Numbered from the stretch's first letter, positions 22,821 to 29,674 are shown. The stretch: 32,075 nt of DNA from Acidimicrobiia bacterium (GCA_021296435.1 JAGWAK010000008.1:1-32075), one strand, 5' to 3'. Numbers and translations are program-made. The notes: generated by a model from the letters alone, not told the origin.

Positions 22821-23808
22821 AGGCTTCCAGCGACACGATCTCGGTGCGCCCTGCCCGGAAGCGGATGACCTCCCCGCCGGAGATGTCGAAGGCGATGCGG
22901 AAGGCGGCGTCGTTGGGATCGGTCGGGACGAAGGTGGCCAGGATCCATCCGGCCAGGTACGGGTGCTCTTCGACGACAAGTTTCTCGCCGAGTCGCGAGC
23001 GCAGCTCACCCAGGTGCGTGCCCACGCCGAGGCCGGACTGTGTCCGCAGCAGAGGCGTGTCCACGTCGACGCGTTCAACGGTGCCGTGGTACACCCACAA
23101 CGCCACGCCGGGCGGACCATTGGACGGTGTCACCACGTAACAGTCCGCGCCGCCCACCGGTATGCCCGCCCAGACGGTGCCGACCCGCTCGGCGGCTTCC
23201 TCAGGCGACATCCCGAAGTAGACCGCGCCGATGCCGACCGTCGAGACCTTCGAGCGCTCGTCGAAGGCCCCCTCGGCGGCGACGACCGTTGCGGTGGTCG
23301 GCGCCGGCGTCTCGTCGCCCGCGTCCGGCTCACCGTCGCCGGCGTCGGCGGATCCGTCGTCGCCCGTCGTGGCGGTGCTGTCGGCAGGCTCGGCACCCTG
23401 CTCGGTGCTCACCGGCTGCTCCGCCGCGGTCACCTCGGCGGCGGTCGTTCCCGTCGGCGTCTCGTTGGCGAAGTCGCCCGCCGTCTCGTCCGGGGTCCCG
23501 CCCGCGGCGTCATCCGGATCGGGGCCTTCCCCCGTGGGTGTCTCGGCAGGCTCGGCGCCGTCGGTGGAGGGGACATCCAGCTGTGGCTCGGTCGCGCTCG
23601 GAGGAGGCCTGCCGTCGCTGGTGGTTGCGGTCGTGGTCGTCCCGCTCGCCGGACCGGAGCGGGCCCCCAGAGCGCCGGCGTCGGGAGACTCCGAGCTGAT
23701 CGTGCAGGCGGCGCCCAGAACGGCCGGAACAATCAGGGCGACGAGGATCGCCGCCGCGCTGTGCCGCGCTCTGTGCCGCGCGCTGTGCCGTGCTCGCAGG
23801 GGTGCCAC
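22813..23808 (-). CDS. Secreted lipoprotein with low-complexity linker, unknown function
   Basis: The 331-residue protein has a basic N-terminus built on a repeat (ARHSARHRARHSA), a hydrophobic stretch and a lipobox LGAAC, so it should be anchored outside the membrane. Residues of about 40-180 are a Thr/Ser/Glu/Asp/Gly/Ala-rich linker with no fold. The last 150 residues form a domain with VGIGAVYFGMSPEEAAERVG, WAGIPVGGADCYVV and VGTHLGELRSRLG, a pattern seen in small secreted domains related to SmpA/BLIP-like folds in which a FGM..EEA helix follows a strand. GTG 23808 follows TAATCT by 6 bases. Function is unknown. It is co-transcribed with the small gene at 22455. Confidence 0.78.
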   Translation of the reverse strand: MAPLRARHSARHRARHSAAAILVALIVPAVLGAACTISSESPDAGALGARSGPASGTTTTATTSDGRPPPSATEPQLDVPSTDGAEPAETPTGEGPDPDDAAGGTPDETAGDFANETPTGTTAAEVTAAEQPVSTEQGAEPADSTATTGDDGSADAGDGEPDAGDETPAPTTATVVAAEGAFDERSKVSTVGIGAVYFGMSPEEAAERVGTVWAGIPVGGADCYVVTPSNGPPGVALWVYHGTVERVDVDTPLLRTQSGLGVGTHLGELRSRLGEKLVVEEHPYLAGWILATFVPTDPNDAAFRIAFDISGGEVIRFRAGRTEIVSLEACA

Positions 23809-23814
23809 ATTGCC

Positions 23815-23820
23815 AGATTA
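23815..23820 (-). promoter_or_regulatory. Leaderless-type -10 TAATCT for the lipoprotein gene
   Basis: TAATCT on the minus strand, 6 bases before GTG 23808, without a Shine-Dalgarno. Confidence 0.5.
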
Positions 23821-23871
23821 CGGCGGCCCACTCGGGACCCGGCGCACCCTGGGCCGGGTCCGCCCGTGCGG

Positions 23872-23945
23872 TGCCCCCGGTGGGATTCGAACCCACGATC
23901 TGCGGATTAAAAGTCCGATGCCTTGCCAGGCTTGGCTACGGGGGC
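23872..23945 (-). tRNA. tRNA-Lys (TTT)
   Basis: Minus-strand cloverleaf: acceptor GCCCCCG/CGGGGGC, anticodon arm TCGGA-CTTTTAA-TCCGC with anticodon TTT and a mismatch at the outer pair, T-arm GTGGG-TTCGAAT-CCCAC, discriminator A. CC but not CCA follows. Confidence 0.92.
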
Positions 23946-24026
23946 CTTCCGATTATCGCAGTTGAGCGCGGCGGCGCGGCGTGCCCCGGCGCCGTTGCCC
24001 TCCGATCCCCGGGGGATCGGGCCTGC

Positions 24027-24650
24027 TCAGGTGCTCGGTGTATCGCTGCCGGCCTCGACGGCTTGGGAGCTGTGCTGCTCGGCGTCGCCGACGGTGACCG
24101 GCTCGCCGACGTTCACTGCGCCGTTCTCGACGGTCACCCAGCGCCCGGAGAGGTTGGGCATCGGGACCATCGTCAAGCCCGCCCGCACGGTGAGGCTGTG
24201 GATCACGCCGCCGTGGGTGATGACCAGCACCTCGGGTGTGCCTCTGCGTTCCGCTTGCCGGGCGATGTCAGCGAGCGCGGCGTCCGCCCGCGCCACGAGT
24301 TGCTCGTCGGATTCGTAGCGGGTCGGCCGGCGGCCGCTACCTAGATATCCCGGCCAGTCCCGTTCGATCTCGGGCCGGGTGAGTCCCTGCCACGGTCCTG
24401 CATTGCGCTCACGCAGGCGCGGCTCGATGTCGATCACGTCGATCCCGGCGCCGGTGGCAATGATCTCCGCCGACTGACGGGCGCGGCAGAGGTCGGAGCA
24501 CACCAGCGTCTCGAAGCTCGCCAGCAGCGGCCCGGCTTGGGCTGCGTGGCGCCGGCCGCGCTCGGTCAGCGGCGTGTCCGCCTGGCCTTGCCAACGCCCC
24601 TGGGCGTTCCATTCGCTCTCGGCGTGTCGCAGTAGCAGGAGTTGGGCCAC
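24027..24650 (-). CDS. Histidine phosphatase / phosphoglycerate mutase-like protein
   Basis: The 207-residue protein has the phosphohistidine motif LLLLRHAESEWN with the catalytic His, followed by the DTPLTERGRRHA helix, a second active-site region SDLCRARQSAEI, RLRERNAGPWQGL and the second His in VITHGGVIHSL. These define the branched histidine phosphatase family (GpmB/CobC/PhoE-like); the monomer is shorter than glycolytic dPGM, so a phosphatase of unknown substrate is most likely. GTG 24650 follows TATCGT by 8 bases. It is divergent from the MoaD-glycosyltransferase gene. A mutase gene also neighbours mshA in mycobacteria, so the vicinity may be ancestral. Confidence 0.87.
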   Translation of the reverse strand: MAQLLLLRHAESEWNAQGRWQGQADTPLTERGRRHAAQAGPLLASFETLVCSDLCRARQSAEIIATGAGIDVIDIEPRLRERNAGPWQGLTRPEIERDWPGYLGSGRRPTRYESDEQLVARADAALADIARQAERRGTPEVLVITHGGVIHSLTVRAGLTMVPMPNLSGRWVTVENGAVNVGEPVTVGDAEQHSSQAVEAGSDTPST

Positions 24651-24658
24651 AGCCGGCG

Positions 24659-24664
24659 ACGATA
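24659..24664 (-). promoter_or_regulatory. Leaderless-type -10 TATCGT for the histidine phosphatase gene
   Basis: TATCGT on the minus strand, 8 bases before GTG 24650. Confidence 0.4.
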
Positions 24665-24721
24665 CCGCCGCCGGACCGCCGCCCGCCGGCTGCCGACGGT
24701 GCCACCGGCAGCGCCCACTTC

Positions 24722-24727
24722 TACGCT
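24722..24727 (+). promoter_or_regulatory. Leaderless-type -10 TACGCT for the MoaD-MshA gene
   Basis: TACGCT, 6 bases before GTG 24734. It places the start at the MoaD-like domain rather than at the internal GTG (24986) where the glycosyltransferase homology begins. Confidence 0.5.
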
Positions 24728-24733
24728 CATGGT

Positions 24734-26197
24734 GTGCCCACCTTGCGCCTCTTCGCCGGCGTGCGCCAGGCCGCCGGTGTCAGCGCCGTGGAAATCGGCG
24801 GTGACACGGTCGCTGAGGTGCTCGAGGCCGCCGTGGCGCGCTTTGGTCCGGCGTTCGAAGAGCAACTGCGCGCCTGCCGGATCTGGCGCAACGGGGAGCC
24901 CGCCGACCCTGCAGAGGCCGTCGCCGCCGGCGACGAGATCGCCGCACTGCCGCCGGTGTCCGGCGGCGCCGGTCGCACCGGCCGCGTGGCGGTCATCTCG
25001 CTGCACACCTCTCCTCTGGTCCAGCCGGGTTCCGGCGACAGCGGGGGCATGAACGTCTACGTGCGCGAGCTCTCGGCGGCACTGGCGCATCGCGGGCTGG
25101 AATGCTCGGTTTACGTGCGCCGCTACTGCGACGACCTGCCCCCGGTGATCGATGTGGAGCCCGGTGTGCGGGTCGTGCACGTCCCGGCCGGACCGGTCGA
25201 CCTGCCGAAGGAGTCGCTGGAGGGCACGCTCGACGCCTTCACCTCCGGTGTCCTCGCAGACCTGCGGCTGACCGGCGGCGTCGACACCATCCACGCGCAC
25301 TACTGGCTCTCCGGCGTGGCCGGTCACCGCGTCAAGCACGCCCTCGACCGGCCGCTCGTGACGACGTTCCACACGCTCGCCAGGGTGAAGCAGGGCCTCG
25401 GCGAGGCGGAGTCTCCGGCCCGCGCCCGCGCCGAGGAGGAGGTGGTGGCCTGTTCGGACGTCGTCTGCGCCGCCGGCCCGGTGGAGATGGATCATCTCGT
25501 GCGCCTCTACGGGGCGCCCGCCGAACGGGTGCAGATCGTGGCGCCGGGTGTGGAGCACGCCCTCTTCTCGCCTGGCGATCCTGAGGGCGCCCGGACGGCC
25601 CTGGGCCTCGGCAGCGAGCCCGTGCTGCTGTTCGTGGGTCGGGTGCAGCCTCTGAAGGGACTCGATCTGGCGGTGGAGACGCTGGGCCGTCTCGACAGCC
25701 GGCTGGGGCATGCCCGGCTGCTCGTCGTCGGGGGCCCGAGCGGCCGGGCGGGGCGCGCCGAGTTGGCACGGGTCCGCCGCCTGGTCGCCGCGGCCGGTCT
25801 CGCCGACCGGGTGCGCTTCGTCGCCCCTCAGCCACACCACCGACTCGCCACCTACTACCGGGCCGCTGACGTGGTTCTGGTGCCGAGCCGGAGCGAGACG
25901 TTCGGGCTGGTGGCGCTGGAGGCGGCGGCCTGCGGTGCTCCCGTGGTGGCGGCGGAGGTCGGGGGCCTGAAGACGCTCGTGCGCCACGGCGCCACGGGCT
26001 ACCTCGTGGCCGATCGCGATCCGCTGTCGTGGGCGCAGCAGGTGGAGGAGATCCTGGAGGATCGTCTTACGGCCGCCACGATGGCGCTCGAGGCCACTGC
26101 TGCGGCCAGGGGCTACTCCTGGGATGCCACCGCCGGACTGCTGGTGGGTTGCTACGACCGGTTGCGGCAGCGCCGGCTCGTGGAATGCCTGGCCTGA
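24734..26197 (+). CDS. MoaD/ThiS-like domain fused to MshA-family glycosyltransferase
   Basis: The 487-residue protein has two parts. Residues 1-78 look like a MoaD/ThiS beta-grasp domain: LRLFAGVRQAAG at the first strand, a DTVAEVLEAAVARFG helix, VAAGDEIAALPPVSGG at the end, with the diglycine at 77-78 that ends free MoaD. Six residues later, at V85 (GTG 24986), an MshA-like GT4 glycosyltransferase begins: VAVISLHTSP, GDSGGMNVYVRELSAAL, HAHYWLSG, TTFHTLARVKQ and SRSETFGLVALEAAACG with the acceptor-site Glu residues. MshA makes GlcNAc-inositol phosphate in mycothiol synthesis. No stop separates the parts and the -10 hexamer precedes the first. It overlaps the YbjN gene by one base (TGATG). 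Confidence 0.85.
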   Translation: MPTLRLFAGVRQAAGVSAVEIGGDTVAEVLEAAVARFGPAFEEQLRACRIWRNGEPADPAEAVAAGDEIAALPPVSGGAGRTGRVAVISLHTSPLVQPGSGDSGGMNVYVRELSAALAHRGLECSVYVRRYCDDLPPVIDVEPGVRVVHVPAGPVDLPKESLEGTLDAFTSGVLADLRLTGGVDTIHAHYWLSGVAGHRVKHALDRPLVTTFHTLARVKQGLGEAESPARARAEEEVVACSDVVCAAGPVEMDHLVRLYGAPAERVQIVAPGVEHALFSPGDPEGARTALGLGSEPVLLFVGRVQPLKGLDLAVETLGRLDSRLGHARLLVVGGPSGRAGRAELARVRRLVAAAGLADRVRFVAPQPHHRLATYYRAADVVLVPSRSETFGLVALEAAACGAPVVAAEVGGLKTLVRHGATGYLVADRDPLSWAQQVEEILEDRLTAATMALEATAAARGYSWDATAGLLVGCYDRLRQRRLVECLA

Positions 26198-26661
26198 TGA
26201 CTCGCCGGCCGGCGACGCCTGCCGAACTCGACGAGACCGAACGACGGATCGACGCCTGGGCCGCCCGCCAGGTGGCCGCCGACGACTCTGTCGCCTCGGT
26301 GGAGCGCGCCGAGGCGCCCCTGCGGCGCTGGTACATCCGGCTGTTGGGCGAGGAGAAGTCCGTCTTCTCCATCTGGCTGACGCTGCAGCAGCGTTCGTTG
26401 CACTTCGAGACCTATTTCGTCCCGGCGCCGGAGGAGAACCCGGCCCGGCTCTACGAGTACTGCCTGCGCCACAACCTCAAGCTGCGCGGCGCCCGTTTCG
26501 CCATCGGCGCGGAGGACGCTGTGTTCCTGGTTGGCGAGATCAGCGCCGGCTCCGTCGACGACGACGAACTCGACCGCATCCTGGGCACCCTCTACGAGGC
26601 CACCGAGCGACACTTCCGCCCGGCGATGCGTATCGGCTACGCCAGCCGGTTCCGCGGCTGA
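26197..26661 (+). CDS. YbjN domain-containing protein
   Basis: The 154-residue protein has the YbjN/T3SS-chaperone-like fold pattern: a helical N-terminus, then WYIRLLGEEKSVFSIWLTL, RSLHFETYFVPAPEENPARLY and NLKLRGARFAIGAEDAVFLVGEI. Related proteins sit next to mshA in mycobacteria (Rv0487 after Rv0486), so the pair is conserved, although no role is proven. The ATG at 26197 shares its A with the glycosyltransferase stop (TGATG). An open frame from 26029 extends inside the upstream gene and is rejected on this overlap. Confidence 0.85.
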   Translation: MTRRPATPAELDETERRIDAWAARQVAADDSVASVERAEAPLRRWYIRLLGEEKSVFSIWLTLQQRSLHFETYFVPAPEENPARLYEYCLRHNLKLRGARFAIGAEDAVFLVGEISAGSVDDDELDRILGTLYEATERHFRPAMRIGYASRFRG

Positions 26662-26695
26662 GCGCGGCCACCCCGTGCCCCTGAGGGTGACATGG

Positions 26696-26709
26696 ATTGA
26701 CATGTCAAT
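26696..26709. promoter_or_regulatory. Perfect 14-bp palindrome ATTGACATGTCAAT, possible operator
   Basis: ATTGACATGTCAAT is its own reverse complement. The half-site ATTGACA occurs a third time at 26721-26727. It lies in a 60-base AT-rich stretch (19 G/C of 60 in 26701-26760) unlike the surroundings. Confidence 0.5.
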
Positions 26710-26721
26710 ACACTAAAACTA

Positions 26722-26750
26722 TTGACAGATACAACCTATTTCATTACGTT
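26722..26750 (+). promoter_or_regulatory. Sigma70-type promoter TTGACA-N17-TACGTT
   Basis: TTGACA at 26722-26727, 17 bases, TACGTT at 26745-26750. This is the best classical promoter in the window. The -35 falls in the third copy of the half-site of the palindrome upstream. A start near 26757 would transcribe the hairpin at 26770 and then proC, which has its own leaderless start. Confidence 0.55.
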
Positions 26751-26769
26751 TCAGTTTTGCCACCACACA

Positions 26770-26819
26770 GGGGGTGCCCGGACCGGCCCAATCGGGGAAG
26801 CGGCCGGTCCGGTGCCCCC
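26770..26819 (+). terminator. Strong GC hairpin between the AT-rich island and proC
   Basis: CCGGACCGGCC (26778-26788) pairs perfectly with GGCCGGTCCGG (26802-26812); GGGGGTGC and GCCCCC extend the stem with small bulges; loop of 13 bases. No T tract follows. It could end a short RNA begun at the promoter at 26722, or act as terminator for the YbjN gene. Confidence 0.5.
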
Positions 26820-26847
26820 GGCAGCCGGGCGGCCCGGGCGGCCGGGC

Positions 26848-26853
26848 TAGGGT
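26848..26853 (+). promoter_or_regulatory. Leaderless-type -10 TAGGGT for proC
   Basis: TAGGGT, 6 bases before GTG 26860, without a Shine-Dalgarno. Same hexamer and spacing as for dut. Confidence 0.5.
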
Positions 26854-26859
26854 GCGGGC

Positions 26860-27654
26860 GTGGGCTTCCGGCTGCAATTCATCGGCGGCGGAAAGATGGC
26901 CGACGCGCTCCTCGGGGGACTCATCGCTCAGGGCTGGGCGCAGCCCGACGAGCTGGCGGTCACCGAGCCGCTGGCGGAGCGCCGCCGCGAACTGTCGGGC
27001 CGCTACCCGCAGACGCTGGTGAGCGACACCCCTCAAGCGGGCGTCGACGCCGTGCTGGCCACCAAGCCCAACGACATCGAGGCGGCCGCCGGTGCCCTCG
27101 CCGCCCTGAGCCCGCCCCGCGTGCTGTCGATCGCCGCCGGGGTGCGGACGGCCTCCCTGGAGCGCTGGCTTGGCGCCGGGACGAGGGTCGTCCGCGCCAT
27201 GCCCAACACGCCCGCACTCGTGGGCGCCGGCGTCTCCGCGGTTGCCCCCGGCAGCTCCGCCTCGGCCGACGACGTGGGCTGGGCGGTTGACGTGCTCAGC
27301 AGCGTGGGTGCCGTGGAGGTCACGTCCGAGCAGCAGCTCGACGCGGTCACGGGGCTGTCGGGCTCGGGTCCGGCGTATGTGTTCCTCGTGGCGGAGGCGC
27401 TGATCGCCGCGGGCGTGGCCGAGGGACTTGCTCCTGAGGTAGCCGACAGCCTGGTGCGGGAGACCATCCGGGGCGCCGGGGAGTTGCTCGTGCGAGCCGA
27501 TCGTCCCCCGGCGGCGCTGCGGGCGGACGTCACCTCACCCGGGGGCACCACCGCGGAGGGAATCCGGGTGCTCGAGCACGAGGGAGTCCGGGAGGCGCTG
27601 GCCGCCGCGGTGGCGGCTGCCACCCGGCGCTCGCTGGAGTTGGGCGGCTCCTGA
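26860..27654 (+). CDS. proC: Pyrroline-5-carboxylate reductase
   Basis: The 264-residue enzyme reduces pyrroline-5-carboxylate to proline with NAD(P)H. It has the N-terminal dinucleotide motif FIGGGKMADALL, a conserved VVRAMPNTPALVGAG segment and the C-terminal substrate region AVTGLSGSGPAYVFLVAEAL followed by VTSPGGTTAEGIRVLEHEGV. All are typical and the length is normal. GTG 26860 is supported by TAGGGT 6 bases upstream. As in mycobacteria, an HTH gene of the Rv0500A type follows. Confidence 0.95.
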   Translation: MGFRLQFIGGGKMADALLGGLIAQGWAQPDELAVTEPLAERRRELSGRYPQTLVSDTPQAGVDAVLATKPNDIEAAAGALAALSPPRVLSIAAGVRTASLERWLGAGTRVVRAMPNTPALVGAGVSAVAPGSSASADDVGWAVDVLSSVGAVEVTSEQQLDAVTGLSGSGPAYVFLVAEALIAAGVAEGLAPEVADSLVRETIRGAGELLVRADRPPAALRADVTSPGGTTAEGIRVLEHEGVREALAAAVAAATRRSLELGGS

Positions 27655-27718
27655 GCGACCCCGTCGCGCTGTCCCGCCTGCGGCGGGGCGACTGTGGCAC
27701 GAGCGGGGCGTGTTCGAC

Positions 27719-27747
27719 TTGTTCGTCCTGTTGCGCCTGCGTACTGT
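27719..27747 (+). promoter_or_regulatory. Promoter TTGTTC-N17-TACTGT for the HTH gene
   Basis: TTGTTC at 27719-27724 and TACTGT at 27742-27747, 17 bases apart, upstream of a Shine-Dalgarno (AGGGGG, 27762-27767) and the ATG at 27772. This transcript would have a leader, in contrast to the leaderless neighbours. Confidence 0.45.
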
Positions 27748-27771
27748 GTATGCCGCGGAGTAGGGGGAGAC

Positions 27772-27966
27772 ATGGACAAGGTACAAGAGAGGCCCCGGTT
27801 CATGACCGTGGCAGAGGTGGCGGGGTTGATGCGCGTCTCGACGATGACGGTGTATCGACTCATCAAGGCCGGCGATCTTCCGGCCGTCCGGTTCGGCAAG
27901 TCCTACCGGATCGACGAGGCGGACGTGGACGCCTACCTGGCGGACCGCTACACCCGCGCCGTCTGA
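27772..27966 (+). CDS. Excisionase/MerR-type helix-turn-helix DNA-binding protein (Rv0500A-like)
   Basis: The 64-residue protein is a single winged HTH: MTVAEVAGLMRVSTMTVYR as the helix-turn-helix, then LIKAGDLPAVRFGKSYRID as the wing. It matches the short actinobacterial regulators found after proC in mycobacteria. It has no effector domain. ATG 27772 follows AGGGGGAGAC; the longer frame from 27694 would start inside the promoter. The stop is 4 bases before the presumed CTG start of the SAM hydrolase, which suggests translational coupling. Its target is unknown; the nearby palindrome at 26696 is a candidate by proximity only. Confidence 0.9.
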   Translation: MDKVQERPRFMTVAEVAGLMRVSTMTVYRLIKAGDLPAVRFGKSYRIDEADVDAYLADRYTRAV

Positions 27967-27970
27967 CACC

Positions 27971-28843
27971 CTGCGCTACGGCACGGTCTCGTTCCTGTCC
28001 GACTATGGGCTGACCGACGAGTTCGTCGGTGTCGTCAAGTCGGTCATCTGGTCGATCGCCCCTGATGTCCGGATCGTCGACATCACCCACGAGGTCGACC
28101 GCTTCGACGTCCGCGGCGGCGGCCTCACCCTGGCGCGGGCGGCGCAGTACCTGAATCCCGGCGTCGTGCTGGCGGTGGTCGACCCCACCGTGGGCACCAA
28201 TCGCCGGACCATCGCCGCGGAGGTGGGCGGGGGCTCGTCGATCCTGGTGGGCCCCGACAACGGCCTGCTGGCGCCGGCTGTCGGACTCGTGGGCGGTGCC
28301 ACACGAGTCGTGGAGTTGCACAACGAGCGGTACAGGCTCACCGGGGAGGCCAACACCTTCGACGGCCGCGACGTCTTCGGACCGGCCGCCGGGCACCTGG
28401 CCCTTGGTGTGCCGCTCACCGAGTTCGGTCCGGAGGTGGACCCCGCGGGGCTGGTGCCGGGCATCGTCGCCAACGCCGCCGTGCATCCCGACCGCGTCGA
28501 GGCGGAGGTCCTGTGGGTGGACCACTACGGCAACGCACAGTTGAACGTGGATCCACAGGATCTGGCTCATCTGGGCGACTCGCTGGTACTGCTGACGGGA
28601 GACGACAGGCGCACGGTGCGGCGGGCCGAGACCTATGCCACCATCGGCGCTGGCGAGGTGGGCTTGGTGGTGGACTCCTACGGGCTGGTCTCCCTGGCGC
28701 AGGATCGCCGCAACTGCGCCGCCGAACTCTCCCTCGAGTCGGGCTCGGCGGTCACGCTGAGCTGCCTCGAGGGCTCCGCCGGCGCCGGTAGAGCCGGTAC
28801 GGTGACGGTGCGCCTGGGCGGCGCCGGAGGAGGCAGCGCATGA
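27971..28843 (+). CDS. SAM hydrolase (S-adenosyl-L-methionine hydroxide adenosyltransferase, DUF62)
   Basis: The family splits SAM to adenosine and methionine using water and includes the fluorinases and chlorinases. Visible features are SFLSDYGLTDEFVGVVKSVI near the N-terminus, IVDITHEVDRFDVRGG, LAVVDPTVGTNRR, VGPDNGLL and TFDGRDVFGPAAGHL, then a C-terminal WVDHYGNAQLNV. Homology starts at CTG 27971; there is no ATG, GTG or TTG in frame before GTG 28166, which would remove the catalytic Asp region. So CTG is the likely start, giving 290 residues, a normal length. No Shine-Dalgarno is seen; coupling to the HTH gene 4 bases upstream could help. It overlaps the small membrane peptide gene. Confidence 0.87.
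   Translation: MRYGTVSFLSDYGLTDEFVGVVKSVIWSIAPDVRIVDITHEVDRFDVRGGGLTLARAAQYLNPGVVLAVVDPTVGTNRRTIAAEVGGGSSILVGPDNGLLAPAVGLVGGATRVVELHNERYRLTGEANTFDGRDVFGPAAGHLALGVPLTEFGPEVDPAGLVPGIVANAAVHPDRVEAEVLWVDHYGNAQLNVDPQDLAHLGDSLVLLTGDDRRTVRRAETYATIGAGEVGLVVDSYGLVSLAQDRRNCAAELSLESGSAVTLSCLEGSAGAGRAGTVTVRLGGAGGGSA
28826..28833 (+). promoter_or_regulatory. Shine-Dalgarno GGAGGAGG for the 29-residue peptide
   Basis: GGAGGAGG, 6 bases before ATG 28840. It lies inside the end of the SAM hydrolase gene and is the strongest ribosome site in this part of the window. Confidence 0.75.
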
Positions 28844-28929
28844 GACACGGAACCAGCATCGTGATCGCTGTCCTGCTCGTGGCCGTGCTGGTGGCCGGCG
28901 TCCTGCAGATCTTCTTCCTGGCGCGCTGA
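28840..28929 (+). CDS. 29-residue single-pass membrane peptide
   Basis: ATG 28840 overlaps the SAM hydrolase stop (ATGA) and has GGAGGAGG 6 bases upstream. The peptide begins MRHGTS, continues with about 20 hydrophobic residues rich in Val, Leu, Ile and Ala, and ends QIFFLAR. It is thus one membrane helix with a basic residue at each end. It is too short for most gene callers. It lies 50 bases before rex. I recognise no family. Similar tiny membrane proteins often bind larger membrane complexes, but no partner is evident here. Confidence 0.7.
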   Translation: MRHGTSIVIAVLLVAVLVAGVLQIFFLAR

Positions 28930-28944
28930 GCTACGGCCGACACT

Positions 28945-28972
28945 TTGTGAATTAGAGAAGTCTCACTAGCCT
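28945..28972 (+). promoter_or_regulatory. rex promoter TTGTGA-N16-TAGCCT with possible Rex half-site
   Basis: TTGTGA at 28945-28950 and TAGCCT at 28967-28972, 16 bases apart, with the ATG 6 bases after the -10. TTGTGAA also matches one half of the Rex operator (TTGTGAA-N4-TTCACAA), suggesting autorepression. The second half is poor (CTCAC at 28962-28966). Confidence 0.5.
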
Positions 28973-28978
28973 CTCGCC

Positions 28979-29674
28979 ATGCGCGCGGGTGGCCCGGGAG
29001 CCGACGGCTACAACTCGATCCCGGCGGCCGCCGTGGCCCGGCTGCCGATCTACCGCAGGGTCCTGCTGGAGTTGCTGTCCACCCGGACCACCACGGTGTC
29101 CTCGACCCGCCTGGCGACCCTTGCCGGGGTGAACGCCGCCAAGGTGCGCAAGGATCTCTCCTACCTGGGCTCCTTCGGCATCCGCGGGGTGGGTTACAAC
29201 GTCGAGCATCTGCTCTACGAGGTGAGCAGGGAGCTGGGGTTGACCCACGACTGGCCCGTGTTGATCGCCGGCCTGGGCAACCTGGGTTCGGCGCTGGCCA
29301 ACTACGGCGGCTTCCTGGAGAGGGGTTTCCCGGTGCGGGCGCTGGTGGACGCCGATCCGGCGAAGGTCGGCCGCGAGATCGCTGGTGTGCCGGTACGGCA
29401 CGTCGACGAACTCGAGGGGATCGCCTCGGAGCACCGCATCGCCATCGGCATCGTGGCCACGCCGGCGGTGGCCGCGCAGGACGTGGTGGACCGCATGGTG
29501 TCCGCCGGCATCGGCTCGATTCTCAACTTCGCACCGGTGGTCGTCAACACCGCCGACGGTGTCAGCGTGCGCAACGTGGACCTTGCCGTCGAGTTGCAGG
29601 TGCTCAGCTTCTACCAGCGCCGCCACGTGCCCGGCGATCTCTCGGACCTGCTGGAGCCCGGGAGGGTCTCCTGA
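28979..29674 (+). CDS. rex: Redox-sensing transcriptional repressor Rex
   Basis: The 231-residue protein has an N-terminal winged-helix domain (VSSTRLATLAGVNAAKVRKDLSYL split over residues 40-63, then FGIRGVGYNVEHL) and a Rossmann domain with VLIAGLGNLGSALANY for NADH binding. Rex leaves DNA when NADH rises and typically controls oxidase and respiratory genes, so control of ctaA, ctaB or cox genes here would be logical; no full operator was seen before them. ATG 28979 follows TAGCCT by 6 bases. It leads into hemA with only 21 bases between, as in Streptomyces, where rex and hemA are co-transcribed. Confidence 0.95.
   Translation: MRAGGPGADGYNSIPAAAVARLPIYRRVLLELLSTRTTTVSSTRLATLAGVNAAKVRKDLSYLGSFGIRGVGYNVEHLLYEVSRELGLTHDWPVLIAGLGNLGSALANYGGFLERGFPVRALVDADPAKVGREIAGVPVRHVDELEGIASEHRIAIGIVATPAVAAQDVVDRMVSAGIGSILNFAPVVVNTADGVSVRNVDLAVELQVLSFYQRRHVPGDLSDLLEPGRVS

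Noticed and set aside
23740..23806. Separate repeat element from the CTGTGCCGCG-like units
   Set aside because: The units are short and lie in the coding start of the lipoprotein gene, where they give the Arg/His-rich n-region; this is ordinary slippage in a signal peptide.
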